From: Ktedonobacter racemifer DSM 44963
GTDB lineage: Bacteria > Chloroflexota > Ktedonobacteria > Ktedonobacterales > Ktedonobacteraceae
Direction of reading: 5' to 3'
Length of the DNA stretch: 64,000 nucleotides
Assembly: GCF_000178855.1 (NCBI RefSeq)
Contig: NZ_ADVG01000003.1
Coordinates: 372,001-436,000 of the forward strand
Made by a program: the position numbers and the translations under genes. This document shows, in pieces, positions 54,217 through 62,766 of this stretch (the stretch's first letter is position 1; each line of letters opens with the position of its first letter). The notes beneath the pieces are model-generated. The model saw nothing but the letters and a program-made list of their open reading frames with translations, was not told the origin of the DNA and did no database searches.

Positions 54217-54627
54217 CTAGGAAGAGATCTTCCGGCTGCTGGGATGATAGGGATGAGTATCGATGCCCCACGAGATAATATGTGTGGGTGTGATACGAAT
54301 AAACTCAGCATCCACATTCTCATTCTGCAAGATCTCTTTTCCGCCCTGCTGGATGGCTTCAGAACGCCCACGAATCTCTATGCCACGTGGCTGTGAGGGC
54401 AGCAAGACATCATCGATAACAAAGGCTGCGCGCCCATGACGGCCCGCGTCGCGGAACTTTTTGCTCTTACCCATATTATAGCCACCGACGTCGATGGTAT
54501 CCAGTTCACTGTTATAGCGAAAGCCCACCGGCACCACGTGCGGATTGCCCTTGGCATCTACCGTCGCCAGCCGCCCCAGCTTCTGCTCCTGCATATATGC
54601 GATCTCAGTTTCAGTGAAATGGCTCAA
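54217..54627 (-). CDS. PPOX-class (pyridoxamine 5'-phosphate oxidase-like) protein
   Basis: The 136-residue protein shows the split-barrel flavin fold: FTETEIAYMQEQKLGRLATV at the start, then GNPHVVPVGFRYNSELDTID and RAAFVIDDVLLPSQPRGIEIRG. The family includes FMN- and F420-dependent oxidoreductases. The sequence is closest in style to the PPOX F420-type group with the C-terminal ITPTHIISWGID segment. It lies 73 bases upstream of the glycosyltransferase gene on the same strand and may be co-transcribed with it. Confidence 0.82.
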   Translation of the reverse strand: MSHFTETEIAYMQEQKLGRLATVDAKGNPHVVPVGFRYNSELDTIDVGGYNMGKSKKFRDAGRHGRAAFVIDDVLLPSQPRGIEIRGRSEAIQQGGKEILQNENVDAEFIRITPTHIISWGIDTHPYHPSSRKISS

Positions 54628-54859
54628 AGCTCGCGCCTCCTTATTTTACCTCAAGGATTTTCGTGCGTGCTCAATCATAACTTCAGTGTAAGACACAATA
54701 GCAACACAAAGCAACTCTTTCCCAGGTGCCTGGCTTCTTTATGAATATTGCGCCTATAGACCGGGTATCTATGCTACAAGCATATACATCTTCTTCCCCA
54801 TACGGCCTGTCTTTGCTATGCTTTGCATAGATACATAGAAACAAAAGAGGAGTTAACAG

Positions 54860-55618
54860 ATGAAGATTGCAGCCCTCTATGATATTCATGGAAATCTGCC
54901 CGCTCTAGAAGCGGTGCTAAATGAGCTTGAGGAGATAGAGCCCGACCTGGTGGTGCTGGGCGGCGATATTGTTTCGGGTCCCTTCCCACGTCAGACGCTG
55001 GAACGCCTGCAACAGCTCGACCTGCGAGTGCGCGCCATTCGTGGTAATGGGGACCGCGAGGCCGTCCTGGCCTTCGACGGCCTTCCCCTGCCTTCACACA
55101 TGTCAGAAGAGGGACAGGCGGCAACCAACTGGGTCGGGCGGCAGCTGGAGCAGATTCAGCGCGATTACCTGGCCAGCCTACCCGAGAGTCTGACCCTCCC
55201 TCTCGAAGAACAGGGCGAAATTTTCTTCTGCCATGCCACGCCCCACAACGATGAGGATATCTTTACTCCCCTGACATCCCAGGAGCGCCTCGACACGCTC
55301 TTCGCCAATACTGCCCATCCCATCGTCATTTGCGGCCATACCCACATGCAATTTGAGCGTCAGACAGGCAACACACGCATCATCAACGCGGGCAGCGTGG
55401 GCATGCCCTACGCGGAGAGTCCGGGGGCATACTGGCTGCTTCTCACCCCCGAGGGCCACGAGTTCCGCCAGACGGAGTATGACCTGGAGGCCGCCGCCCA
55501 ACAAGTACGCGAGAGCGGCTATCCCCAGGCCCAGGACTTCGCCAACGAGAACATTCTCAAAATACCCACAGCCACCGAGGCCGCCGAATTCTTTGAGCAA
55601 CTAGCCGCTAGCCGCTAG
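54860..55618 (+). CDS. Metallophosphoesterase (YfcE-like)
   Basis: The 252-residue protein starts at ATG 54860, behind GAGGAG. The metallophosphoesterase motifs are in order: YDIHGNLPALEAV (Asp and His metal ligands), VVLGGDIVSGP, RGNGDRE, FCHATPH and VICGHTHMQFE. It should be a soluble di-metal phosphodiesterase; the substrate is not evident. It converges on the SDR gene, with a GC-rich hairpin between them. Confidence 0.9.
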   Translation: MKIAALYDIHGNLPALEAVLNELEEIEPDLVVLGGDIVSGPFPRQTLERLQQLDLRVRAIRGNGDREAVLAFDGLPLPSHMSEEGQAATNWVGRQLEQIQRDYLASLPESLTLPLEEQGEIFFCHATPHNDEDIFTPLTSQERLDTLFANTAHPIVICGHTHMQFERQTGNTRIINAGSVGMPYAESPGAYWLLLTPEGHEFRQTEYDLEAAAQQVRESGYPQAQDFANENILKIPTATEAAEFFEQLAASR

Positions 55619-55626
55619 GCTTAATT

Positions 55627-55673
55627 GCGTGTGCCGGCCGACGCTGCTGAAGCACGCGTCGGCCGGCACACGC
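55627..55673. terminator. 18-bp stem hairpin between convergent genes
   Basis: Bases 55627-55644 pair exactly with 55656-55673 around 11 bases. It starts eight bases after the phosphoesterase stop and ends three bases before the SDR stop. Confidence 0.7.
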
Positions 55674-55676
55674 AGA

Positions 55677-56426
55677 TTAGCGTTCCTGCTCGGTTGGGCG
55701 GATCAGGATCTCATTGACGTTGACGCGCTCCGGCTGGGTCACGGCGTAGACTATGGCATTGGCAATGTCTTCACTCTCCAACGGGGTGATGCCTTGCAAC
55801 CACTCGGCCTGCTTTTTCTTAGCCTCTTCATCGGTAATATGCTCGGTCAACTCGGTCGCGACCGCGCCAGGCTCGATGACGGAGACGCGAATATGGTCTT
55901 TATAGACCTCCTGTCGCAGCGCCTCTGAGAGCGCCACAACACCCCACTTGGTGACATTATAGACGCCGCTCCCCGCACGCGCCGTGCGGCCCGCCACCGA
56001 GGAGATATTGATGATATGCCCGTTCTTCTGCTCCTTCATGATTGGTAGCACACTATGCGTCGTGTAGAGCAAACCCATAATATTGACATCCACCATGCGC
56101 CGCCAGTCCTCGGTATTCGCGCCATCGATCATACCCAGCAGCATCAGGCCAGCGTTATTGACCAGGATATCGATGCGCCCCAGTTTCCCCTTCACATGGT
56201 TGACCACGTTCTGCACCTGTTTCTCGTCGGCCACATCCGCCACCACAGGCACCGCCGTGCCATCCTGCTCATGAATGCGCTTGACCAGTTCCTGCAAACG
56301 GTCGGCCCGACGCGCCACCACCGCCACCTGCGCCCCCTCAGCCGCCAGGGCCAGCGCCGTCGCCTCTCCAATTCCAGACGATGCGCCCGTAATCAACGCA
56401 ACCTTACCCTCTAAGCGCTTTGTCAT
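55677..56426 (-). CDS. SDR-family NAD(P)-dependent oxidoreductase
   Basis: The 249-residue protein is a classical short-chain dehydrogenase: TGASSGIG near residue 14, NNAG in ILVNNAGLML, the catalytic Ser in NISSVAGRT and YxxxK in YNVTKWGVVALSEAL. It matches the YdfG-like group that oxidises hydroxy acids and alcohols with NADP. It is a single gene with a hairpin after its stop codon. Confidence 0.92.
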   Translation of the reverse strand: MTKRLEGKVALITGASSGIGEATALALAAEGAQVAVVARRADRLQELVKRIHEQDGTAVPVVADVADEKQVQNVVNHVKGKLGRIDILVNNAGLMLLGMIDGANTEDWRRMVDVNIMGLLYTTHSVLPIMKEQKNGHIINISSVAGRTARAGSGVYNVTKWGVVALSEALRQEVYKDHIRVSVIEPGAVATELTEHITDEEAKKKQAEWLQGITPLESEDIANAIVYAVTQPERVNVNEILIRPTEQER

Positions 56427-56738
56427 CTCTTGTCCCCCTTCGCTAATACTAATTCAGGCAGAAAATATGGTTGCGCCGTAGCACGCAACCACGCATCCTT
56501 CAGCTATATCACGTATCATTCTTGGCGAAGGGAGACGCCCACCCTGGCTCCCTTCCACAAAGAAACAGATATGAAAACATCATGGATTTTACATCCGGCA
56601 GACACAGCCTGTTAATGATATACTGAAGATGCTTTTGTTACACGGCCAACCTTAAACCCCAGATATAGATTAATGCATGTAATACAAAAACAAGCTTCTA
56701 TTTGTGACGGGAAGCACTAAAATAATGGAGATAACACT
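56427..56738. other. Gene-free interval
   Basis: About 310 bases without a gene. It holds a small hairpin (GGTTGCG / CGCAACC, 56469-56490). No convincing promoter was identified, but GGAGA lies upstream of ATG 56739. Confidence 0.4.
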
Positions 56739-57194
56739 ATGGACCTCACAAGTGACGCCTTTATTGCGACTGAGATCGAGCTGGAAGAGACACAATTCAT
56801 GAGCCAGGGCAATCCAGGCCAATTCTTTCCGACGATGCAGGGGAAGAATGTCGACCCTCTCATGCTGGCTCAGTTGGAACTTATCGTAACGGATGTAGAG
56901 AAGGGCAGCCTCCATGACATACTAGCTAGCCTCGACGAACGTATGCTCGGTGAAGCCGAATCCACGGAGCGATGGGTCTATCAGTTCCCCACGCCTCTGA
57001 CAACCAGACTCGCTGCGCTCCAGGATGCAGAAATCAGCCGCTATGGCGCGCAGTGGGGAGCGACCAAGGAATGGCAAAGCAAGAAAGGCCTGCCCCCTAC
57101 CGAGGCTGCCACGCAATTTCTCCAACAGCTCTGCCAACTCGCCGTCCGCGCCCACGCCGAGACAAAAAACATGTATATGTGGATCAGCCTCTGA
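56739..57194 (+). CDS. Hypothetical protein
   Basis: The 151-residue acidic protein starts at ATG 56739 after GGAGATAACACT. It looks soluble and helical, with no signal peptide or membrane segment (FPTMQGKNVDPLMLAQLELI, TERWVYQFPTPLTTRLAAL). I do not recognise a family. A second small gene starts one base after its stop codon and is split by an IS701 element. Small acidic co-translated pairs can be immunity or regulatory proteins, but nothing here proves that. Confidence 0.65.
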   Translation: MDLTSDAFIATEIELEETQFMSQGNPGQFFPTMQGKNVDPLMLAQLELIVTDVEKGSLHDILASLDERMLGEAESTERWVYQFPTPLTTRLAALQDAEISRYGAQWGATKEWQSKKGLPPTEAATQFLQQLCQLAVRAHAETKNMYMWISL

Positions 57195-57436
57195 TATGCG
57201 CATTGACATTACACACATACACTCAACCACGTCCAGTCCGCTCATTGATTTCACCACTGTTTACGGCACTGGCCGCGCAGTCTGGGCGAGTTCAGTACCA
57301 AAACTATATGAAACATATTTTGTGGAGTTCGACATCCCAGAAACACTTGCCTGGGGAGAAACAATCACCTTTGCACAAGAGAATCAGACAGAAATCTCAT
57401 ATAAGGATGATATGCTTCACCTCACAGGCCTTCTAG

Positions 57437-59102
57437 TATTACAACGAGACTTTACCAACGCAGCCCCTGCAAGTGGGCAAGAAGCCGCTTGCGATGAGAG
57501 CAATAGGCGGCGTAGTTGTGGCGTTGCTGATACGCGATCAACGCCAGGGCTGCAGGCAGATCCAGCACGGGTTGGGGCAAGGCAACCTGCAAGAGCAAGC
57601 GCACCTGGGCGATGCTCAGTGGCAGAGAGGCATGCGCGTCCAAGCTGGGCACCTCACCTGGCGTGGGCAAGGGGCGTGTCGTTGTTGGGCGCAAGATCCC
57701 CCTCTCTCTGGTTCAGGCGTTGTTGCCAACGAACCAGGAAATGATGAGCGAGAATGACCATCGTCATGTGATGGTGCCACCCGCGCCAGAACCGCAGCTC
57801 GTAGTGGTCCATGCCCAATTCCCCCTTGCATTCGGCAAAACAGGTCTCGATGGGCCAGCGCATCCCGCTCACCCGCACAAACGTGGCAAGCGGTATCTCC
57901 AGCGGAGCGTTGCTCAAGTAAAATTTCCATTCCGGCTCTTCTGCAGAACCGCTGACTTTGCGTCGGATCACCACCCAGACCTCCGGGCCTGGCAGCCGAT
58001 CAAGCGGCAGGAGAGCGCGCAGCACGAGAAAATCAGCGACCAGCGGGCCTTTGTGCCCCTCCAACAGACGGTAGCGCTGCCAACGAGAAGCAGGCCACTG
58101 CTTGGCCAGGTCCTCTAAGGGCACTTTGGCTGGACTGCTGGGATGCAGTCGCTCTCGCTGTGGGACTGGTCCTTTGCGCGAACGAGTCTGTGGTGGAACC
58201 CAACTGCTCGGACGATCCCGTGGAGTTTGCCCATCGATTTCCAGCAGTGGCCACACCTTGGTATCTCGCGGCACCTCGGCCAAATACCACAACCCCGTCG
58301 CGTCCAGCCGTTGCAGGAAGGCAGGGGAGTCGCCATATCCCTCGTCACAAACGACCCACTGCGCTTGGAGGCGTCCAGAAGCCATAATGCCTTCTACCAA
58401 CTGCGCTGCCAGTTCGTGCTTGGTTTGAAAGGGAACCTTGTCGGGAATCTGGCAGTCCTGCCACAGCGTTCGGTGATCCTCACCAAACCAGGACTCAGGC
58501 AGGTAGAGACACCGATCAAGGAGCGTCGCACCTTTGCGGCTCGCATAGCCCAGAAAGACGCCTGCCTGGCAGTTATCCTTTTTCCCGGTATTTCCGCACC
58601 ACTGGGGAGCGACTCCTACTGAATGAGAGCCGTGTTTGGGAAAGTCCGAACCATCGACGATCAGGACCCCATCCTCTTCACCGAGCGTCTCGTTCACCAG
58701 GCGCTGATGTTCGGCCAGCAGGGCGTCATCATCCCACTTGCCCTCCCCAATGAATTGCTGGAGAGCGCGCACCTGCCGTTGCGCATGCGGTCCCACTCCC
58801 AACAGGCGCAGGGCCATCGCTTCCACATTCGCGGCGTCGGCACATTCGCCGTAAGCAGTCCACGCACATAGACTTCCGCCCACTCCCGCTGTTCACGCCG
58901 AGAAAACAACGGGGCGAAGTGCTGATGGTAAGCCAGCAGTTCTTCGGCCAGGGAAGCCACCTCTTCCGAGGTCAAGTCCTGCACCGCCAGTCGGCCTGGA
59001 AGAGGCGGCTGGCTGGCAGTTATATCGATCATGAGAGACATTGGGTTTCACCTCCAGGTACAGACCTCCTTTCAGTATACTCCAACAAGTCTCGTTGTAA
59101 TA
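57437..59102. mobile_element. IS701-family insertion sequence with CTAG target duplication
   Basis: The ends TATTACAACGAGACTT are perfect inverted repeats (17 bases or more with the adjoining bases). CTAG flanks both sides (57433-57436 and 59103-59106), as expected for the 4-bp YTAR duplications of the IS701 family. The 1666-bp element carries one transposase gene on the minus strand. Confidence 0.9.
57654..59041 (-). pseudogene. IS701-family transposase, frameshifted
   Basis: The N-terminal part starts at ATG 59041 behind GGAGGTG (SLAEELLAYHQHFAPLFSRREQREWAEVYVRGLLT). The bulk continues in another frame with NVEAMALRLLG, LIVDGSDFPKHGSHSVG (first Asp), ALLADEGYGDS-like VVCDEGYGDSP (second Asp) and MRWPIETCFAECKGELGMDHY (final Glu). 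The frames meet at TTACGGCGAATG near 58845-58855; one extra G would restore a protein of about 460 residues. The copy is probably inactive unless frameshifting or a sequencing error is involved. Confidence 0.85.
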
Positions 59103-59273
59103 CTAGAACATCTCAACGAGGATGGTATCGCCACCCTCCGTATTGGTGATGCACTCCTTCTACTCAAATGTGAAGCGTCAACCTTACAATCAGCACATGG
59201 TCGTTATGTTCACATTTCAACAAGACTAGCTTATCTATACGACATCAATATTTAATACAAACTGGTACTTCAT

Positions 59274-59363
59274 TTACCAGATCAGGGGAATCAGGCGGTA
59301 TCTTACATCCGCCATATAGCGATCGTAGTCGTGCAACTCCTCACGGAGCATCTGCTCTTCCAT
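59274..59363 (-). pseudogene. C-terminal remnant of an isoprenylcysteine methyltransferase-like gene
   Basis: A 29-codon leftward frame encodes EEQMLREELHDYDRYMADV and ends YRLIPLIW-stop. This matches the usual C-terminus of ICMT-family membrane methyltransferases (ELxGYxxYxxxVRYRLIPGIW). An in-frame TAG lies shortly upstream and the rest of the gene is missing. Confidence 0.55.
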
Positions 59364-59387
59364 TACTACCGTCTAGTTCACGAATTT

Positions 59388-59978
59388 TTATGGCCTGCTC
59401 TTGTATTGCGAAACGATGATTCCGCCTTTATAAGAAGCTGAATGTATAAGAGAAAGCCTCTGTGCACCTCTTATTTTGTCGAAGATAGGTAGGCCACTGC
59501 CAAGGATGGACGGATTAATGATAAGATGCAACTCATCAACGAGTCCAGCTTGAAGTAGAGAGGACGCAAACGTTGCGCCTCCATACGTAATAATATTTCT
59601 CCCACTAATATTTTTCAACTTGTTTACTTCTTCGGCGAGATCGCCCTTTGCCAGAACAGTGTTATGCCATTCAGACATATTGAGCGTTTTTGTAAACACA
59701 ACTTTCTGAGCCTCAGTAATCTTACGCGCAAATCCAGACTGCGGGTTATCATGCTTCTCGGCCACCGTTGCCCAGTAATGAATGAAGCCTTCCTGCGCCA
59801 TCTTTCTGCTGAGCAAAACACAATCCATAGAGGCGGCTACATCGTTATGATATCTTCTCAACTCAGCATCCCAATTCCATTCTTCTCCCCAGTTCCATAC
59901 CATCCAATCTGTCTGTCCGTTTTCATCAGCCACATACCCATCAACAGACATCTGCATTTGCAATATCAGCTTACGCAT
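59388..59978 (-). CDS. Dihydrofolate reductase-like (RibD C-terminal domain) protein
   Basis: ATG 59978 with AGAGGTAGAGA upstream gives 196 residues. The DHFR/RibD-C features are MQMSVDGYVADENGQTDWM, CVLLSRKMAQEGF in place of the usual GRxTYE segment, and NIITYGGATFASSLLQAGL for NADPH binding. It is only distantly similar to the protein at 24510-25091, yet both genes carry the same ACTTGCA-N3-TGCAAGT palindrome upstream (here 73 bases before the start). The substrate is unknown. Confidence 0.87.
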   Translation of the reverse strand: MRKLILQMQMSVDGYVADENGQTDWMVWNWGEEWNWDAELRRYHNDVAASMDCVLLSRKMAQEGFIHYWATVAEKHDNPQSGFARKITEAQKVVFTKTLNMSEWHNTVLAKGDLAEEVNKLKNISGRNIITYGGATFASSLLQAGLVDELHLIINPSILGSGLPIFDKIRGAQRLSLIHSASYKGGIIVSQYKSRP

Positions 59979-60050
59979 TCTCTCTACCTCTTCTAGTATG
60001 AACAATGAGCCTTGTTACACTCATTAACTACTTGGGCACGCATCTGTACA

Positions 60051-60067
60051 CTTGCAAATTGCAAGTT
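60051..60067. promoter_or_regulatory. Palindrome ACTTGCA-N3-TGCAAGT
   Basis: This is a perfect 7-3-7 inverted repeat, identical in its arms to that at 24268-24284. It is in a typical operator position for the reductase gene starting at 59978. Confidence 0.6.
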
Positions 60068-60496
60068 ACATCAGTCTACTACAAGTGCACAGAGATAACT
60101 TCTCTAATCTTGCTCTTCGGGTAGAGAAATATCGTCCCATATCTGGGCTTCAATATAGCGTTCTGGCCCATTTTGCCCATCAGCGTTCCAGATCTGGGGC
60201 AAACCATACTCTCTGATCACCTCCATGATTTCACTCAAGGTATATACCTTTCCACGATACGGCTTTCCATCTTGAACACGCATTGCTGGAAAAGAATCAC
60301 CATAGGTAAAACTCAGGGTAAGAGGATGAAATGCATCCATTGCTATTTTGACTGTTCTGCCATCCTGGTACCATTCTCGCAACCAGGGGCATTCTCCAAT
60401 GATCATATAATGAGGGACCATACGCTTCGGTTCTCCTGCCTTTCTAAATCTACTCAAATGTGCTTATACACACGCGAATAGATTCAATTGCTGCAC

Positions 60497-61717
60497 TTAC
60501 CCCTCACAGGATGTCTCCATGGCATCTACGCCGCTTTGGGTCGCCTGCAGCACATCGCACTCAGGACAAGCCTGAGTGTATGGCCCTCGCCGGGCAAAGA
60601 ACCTCGTCAAGATGTTGTGAGCACTGTTCTCATCTCGATCCATGACGAGTCCACATTCCGCGCACCGATACGTCCTCTTCCACAGTGGCATGGCTTGCAG
60701 ATTCCCACAGCCACTACACTGCTTGGACGTGTTGCGCTCATCTATGAAATGAAGCTCTTTCCCATACAACTGGCATTTGTAGGTGAGCATCTGAACAAAG
60801 GCATACAAGCCCCAGTCATTGTAGACGGCCCGATTGAGCGCCCTGTTGCGCTCCTGATGCTCTTTCATGACCATGTGCCGTTGAGAAAGATCGCCCACGA
60901 CGACAGTTCTCTCAACCAATCGCCGTGCGATGAGATGCGATGCCTTGTGCAGGCTATCGCGTTGTTTGTTGCGCTTCTTCTGCGACACGCGCTTATAGAC
61001 CTTGCTCAGATGAAGGTAACGACGCGACTTCTTCTTGCACTTGCTGCGTTTCGAGCGAAGCCGATCCAACTGGTTGTTGTACCAACGCGAGCCTTTGAAC
61101 CCACCGATGTGATAGATTCTGCCCTCTTCCGTGACGCCAGTTGCCAGCGTCTTGATGCCCAGATCGAAGGCCACAGTGTTGCCATCGCGTTTGGCTTCCT
61201 CGGGCTCTCGGTAGCTGAAAGAGGCGTAGTAGTTACCTCTGCCATCGCGACTAATAGCCACCTCTCGAAAGCCTTCGGGAGGCAGTTCGGTGAGGTGAGC
61301 ACGGATGGCAGGAAAGCGTTTGTGCTTGCCCTTGCCTCCTGTGGGCAACATGAGCGTGTTTCCCTCACGCGTGAGATACATCGCCGGATAACAGAGGGTA
61401 AAGAAGCCATGGCGAGGGCGCACGCGGGGAAAGCCTGGGGTTTCCCCATTGGCGACGCGACGAAAGAAGGCTCGCATGGCCCCATCCAGGCGATAGTACA
61501 CTTCCGCAAGCAACTTCCCATACACCTGATTGAGTTCAGGATCATAGACACGACTTTCGGCCAACGTTTTCTTGCAGGCGTTGAAGCGCCACTTCTCTCC
61601 ATCTCGCAGTTTCATCACCCACCAATTGTAGAGCCCTCTGCATTTGCCTTGCATGAACTCAAGGGTGGCCGCGTCTTGCTCGCTGACGGCAAGTTTGATC
61701 TTTTTGCAGAGGAGCAT
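60497..61717 (-). CDS. tnpB: TnpB-like RNA-guided nuclease with Gly at the RuvC-II Glu position
   Basis: ATG 61717 after GGAAGGGG gives 406 residues; an in-frame upstream ATG (61783) is weaker. The protein has the helix-turn-helix N-terminus, the RuvC-I Asp in VAFDLGIKTLATG, the zinc finger CSGCG...CAEC, and the RuvC-III Asp in VMDRDENSAHNI. The RuvC-II motif reads VVVGDLSQ, with Gly where ISDra2 TnpB has Glu278. Some TnpB lineages with this GD motif are thought to use a relocated Glu, and IDERNTSKQCS has one available, so loss of nuclease activity is not certain. A long antisense frame over the gene is an artefact. Confidence 0.88.
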   Translation of the reverse strand: MLLCKKIKLAVSEQDAATLEFMQGKCRGLYNWWVMKLRDGEKWRFNACKKTLAESRVYDPELNQVYGKLLAEVYYRLDGAMRAFFRRVANGETPGFPRVRPRHGFFTLCYPAMYLTREGNTLMLPTGGKGKHKRFPAIRAHLTELPPEGFREVAISRDGRGNYYASFSYREPEEAKRDGNTVAFDLGIKTLATGVTEEGRIYHIGGFKGSRWYNNQLDRLRSKRSKCKKKSRRYLHLSKVYKRVSQKKRNKQRDSLHKASHLIARRLVERTVVVGDLSQRHMVMKEHQERNRALNRAVYNDWGLYAFVQMLTYKCQLYGKELHFIDERNTSKQCSGCGNLQAMPLWKRTYRCAECGLVMDRDENSAHNILTRFFARRGPYTQACPECDVLQATQSGVDAMETSCEG

Positions 61718-61866
61718 GAAGACCCCTTCCCTTTCAACACCACACTGAAAGATGGATTTCGCATCTTTCGCTAGAAACGTCAAATACTATGACTTAGAAC
61801 ACTTTTTCTTATTTGGCGCGTGTAGGATATCATGATATCGTCTCTTTGTCAACGCCTCCAAATGTG

Positions 61867-61895
61867 TAAAAGGTGTACAACAAGCACACCTTTTA
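61867..61895. repeat. Subterminal hairpin of the TnpB element
   Basis: TAAAAGGTGT and ACACCTTTTA pair perfectly around nine bases, about 40 bases inside the element's left end. IS200/IS605 elements are mobilised through such subterminal hairpins. Confidence 0.5.
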
Positions 61896-62115
61896 GCATA
61901 GTCGCGCACATTTTCGATTGCTGTTCTTACGCTCCTTTTTGGAGAAAGAGCCTCCTAAGTTGCTGCTCAAGCTCACGCCGAGTTGCTAGGTAATCAGCCC
62001 TGCGTTGGGCAGCAAAAGTTTTACTCTCTTGGCGAAGGCGCATCAGGATGTCCTCTGCTTTCTCTCCCTTGAGGTCAGAAAGAGTATGAAATGGTCCAAC
62101 AGAGGCTTCGTAGTA

Positions 62116-62766
62116 GTGCGCCTTTGTGCCACAAATGTCTCTCTTACCCGTCGGGGTAAGCTCACTAGAGCAAGGTGAGTAACACAGCGACTTATTCGCC
62201 CACGTAAGTGGACGGAGATACCTTCAACCGAAAGGACTGAAGGGAAAGTAGCATGTCGTGTAAAATGCTGGTGAAGCTCCAGTCCCAGGAGCCAGAGGGA
62301 AGTCAAGCGAAGCTGTATAAGGTGAAGTCTTGATTGGCTGAATCCAAGTCATGGCGGAAAAACGCCAGCCCACAGGAGAAGGGACTATCGCCTGTGTTCA
62401 ACGTGCAGGGGAACGGTACTACTTCCCCTGCAAGCTCTCGTTGGAGCCAGCCTGCAAGGAGCAGGAAGTGACGAAATGGGCACCTACGTACAGACTGAGA
62501 CATTTGGAGGAACTGAGGGATCGCCTAAACGCTGTAAAGCGCAAGGTGACGGAGCGACCATACGAGTCGGATTTTATCTGACAAAGGGTCGCAGGAGGCC
62601 AGACTCAAAAGTGGCGGTTGACATGGATGTGTCAAAAGACCGCTGTGGGAGTCGTGTTGAAAAGACACTGGCCTCTGGAGAGCGTAGTGCATCGAAAGGT
62701 GCATGCTGCGTTCGGAGGGGAGGGGTTGGTGCTCCTGAATCATCAGGACCCGGCCTCTTACCCTAC
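62116..62766 (+). mobile_element. ORF-less group II intron
   Basis: The 651-bp intron begins GTGCG and ends CCCTAC. A hairpin at 62405-62431 (GCAGGGGA / TCCCCTGC) displays TACTAC in its 11-base loop; this EBS1 is the exact complement of the six exon bases GTAGTA (62110-62115) before the intron. Domain V (62680-62713) is 34 nt, with AGC triad, GAAA loop and 2-nt bulge. The domain VI stem pairs GGG and GAGGGG with CTCTT and CCC, leaving A62760 bulged seven bases from the 3' end as branch point. No maturase or reverse transcriptase frame exists, so splicing or mobility needs an enzyme in trans. It is inserted antisense into a conserved gene. Confidence 0.88.
62680..62713 (+). ncRNA. Group II intron domain V
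   Basis: GAGCGTAG pairs with CTGCGTTC and TGCATC with GGTGCA, capped by GAAA, with a TG bulge on the 3' side. This is the 34-nt catalytic hairpin common to all group II introns. The AGC triad is at positions 2-4. Confidence 0.88.

Larger units (their letters stand above)
57196..59255 (+). pseudogene. Hypothetical protein gene split by IS701
   Basis: The frame from ATG 57196 runs to the CTAG at 57433-57436, where the IS begins. Joining it across one CTAG to 59107-59255 gives one uninterrupted frame: HLTGLLEHLNEDGIATLRIG at the junction, ending LAYLYDINI at TAA 59255. The restored protein has 129 residues and is soluble-looking (beta-rich ending). No family is recognised. It begins one base after the preceding hypothetical gene, so the pair formed an operon that the element now disrupts. 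Confidence 0.85.
60437..61934 (-). mobile_element. TnpB-only IS200/IS605-type element (ends within about 5 bases)
   Basis: The limits are inferred from where the interrupted conserved gene stops and resumes; CTCC occurs at both junctions (60433-60436 and 61932-61935). The element of about 1.5 kb holds only tnpB, with no TnpA transposase, so it would depend on TnpA in trans. About 215 bases precede tnpB and include a hairpin. About 60 bases follow it, where the omega RNA and its guide-defining end would lie. Confidence 0.7.

Noticed and set aside
57025..57744. 239-codon plus-strand frame
   Set aside because: Only its middle part from 57196 is a real gene; the start lies inside the preceding gene and the end runs into IS701 sequence.
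60488..61774. 428-codon plus-strand frame opposite tnpB
   Set aside because: It mirrors the tnpB gene almost end to end, has no family features, and the minus strand carries all TnpB motifs.
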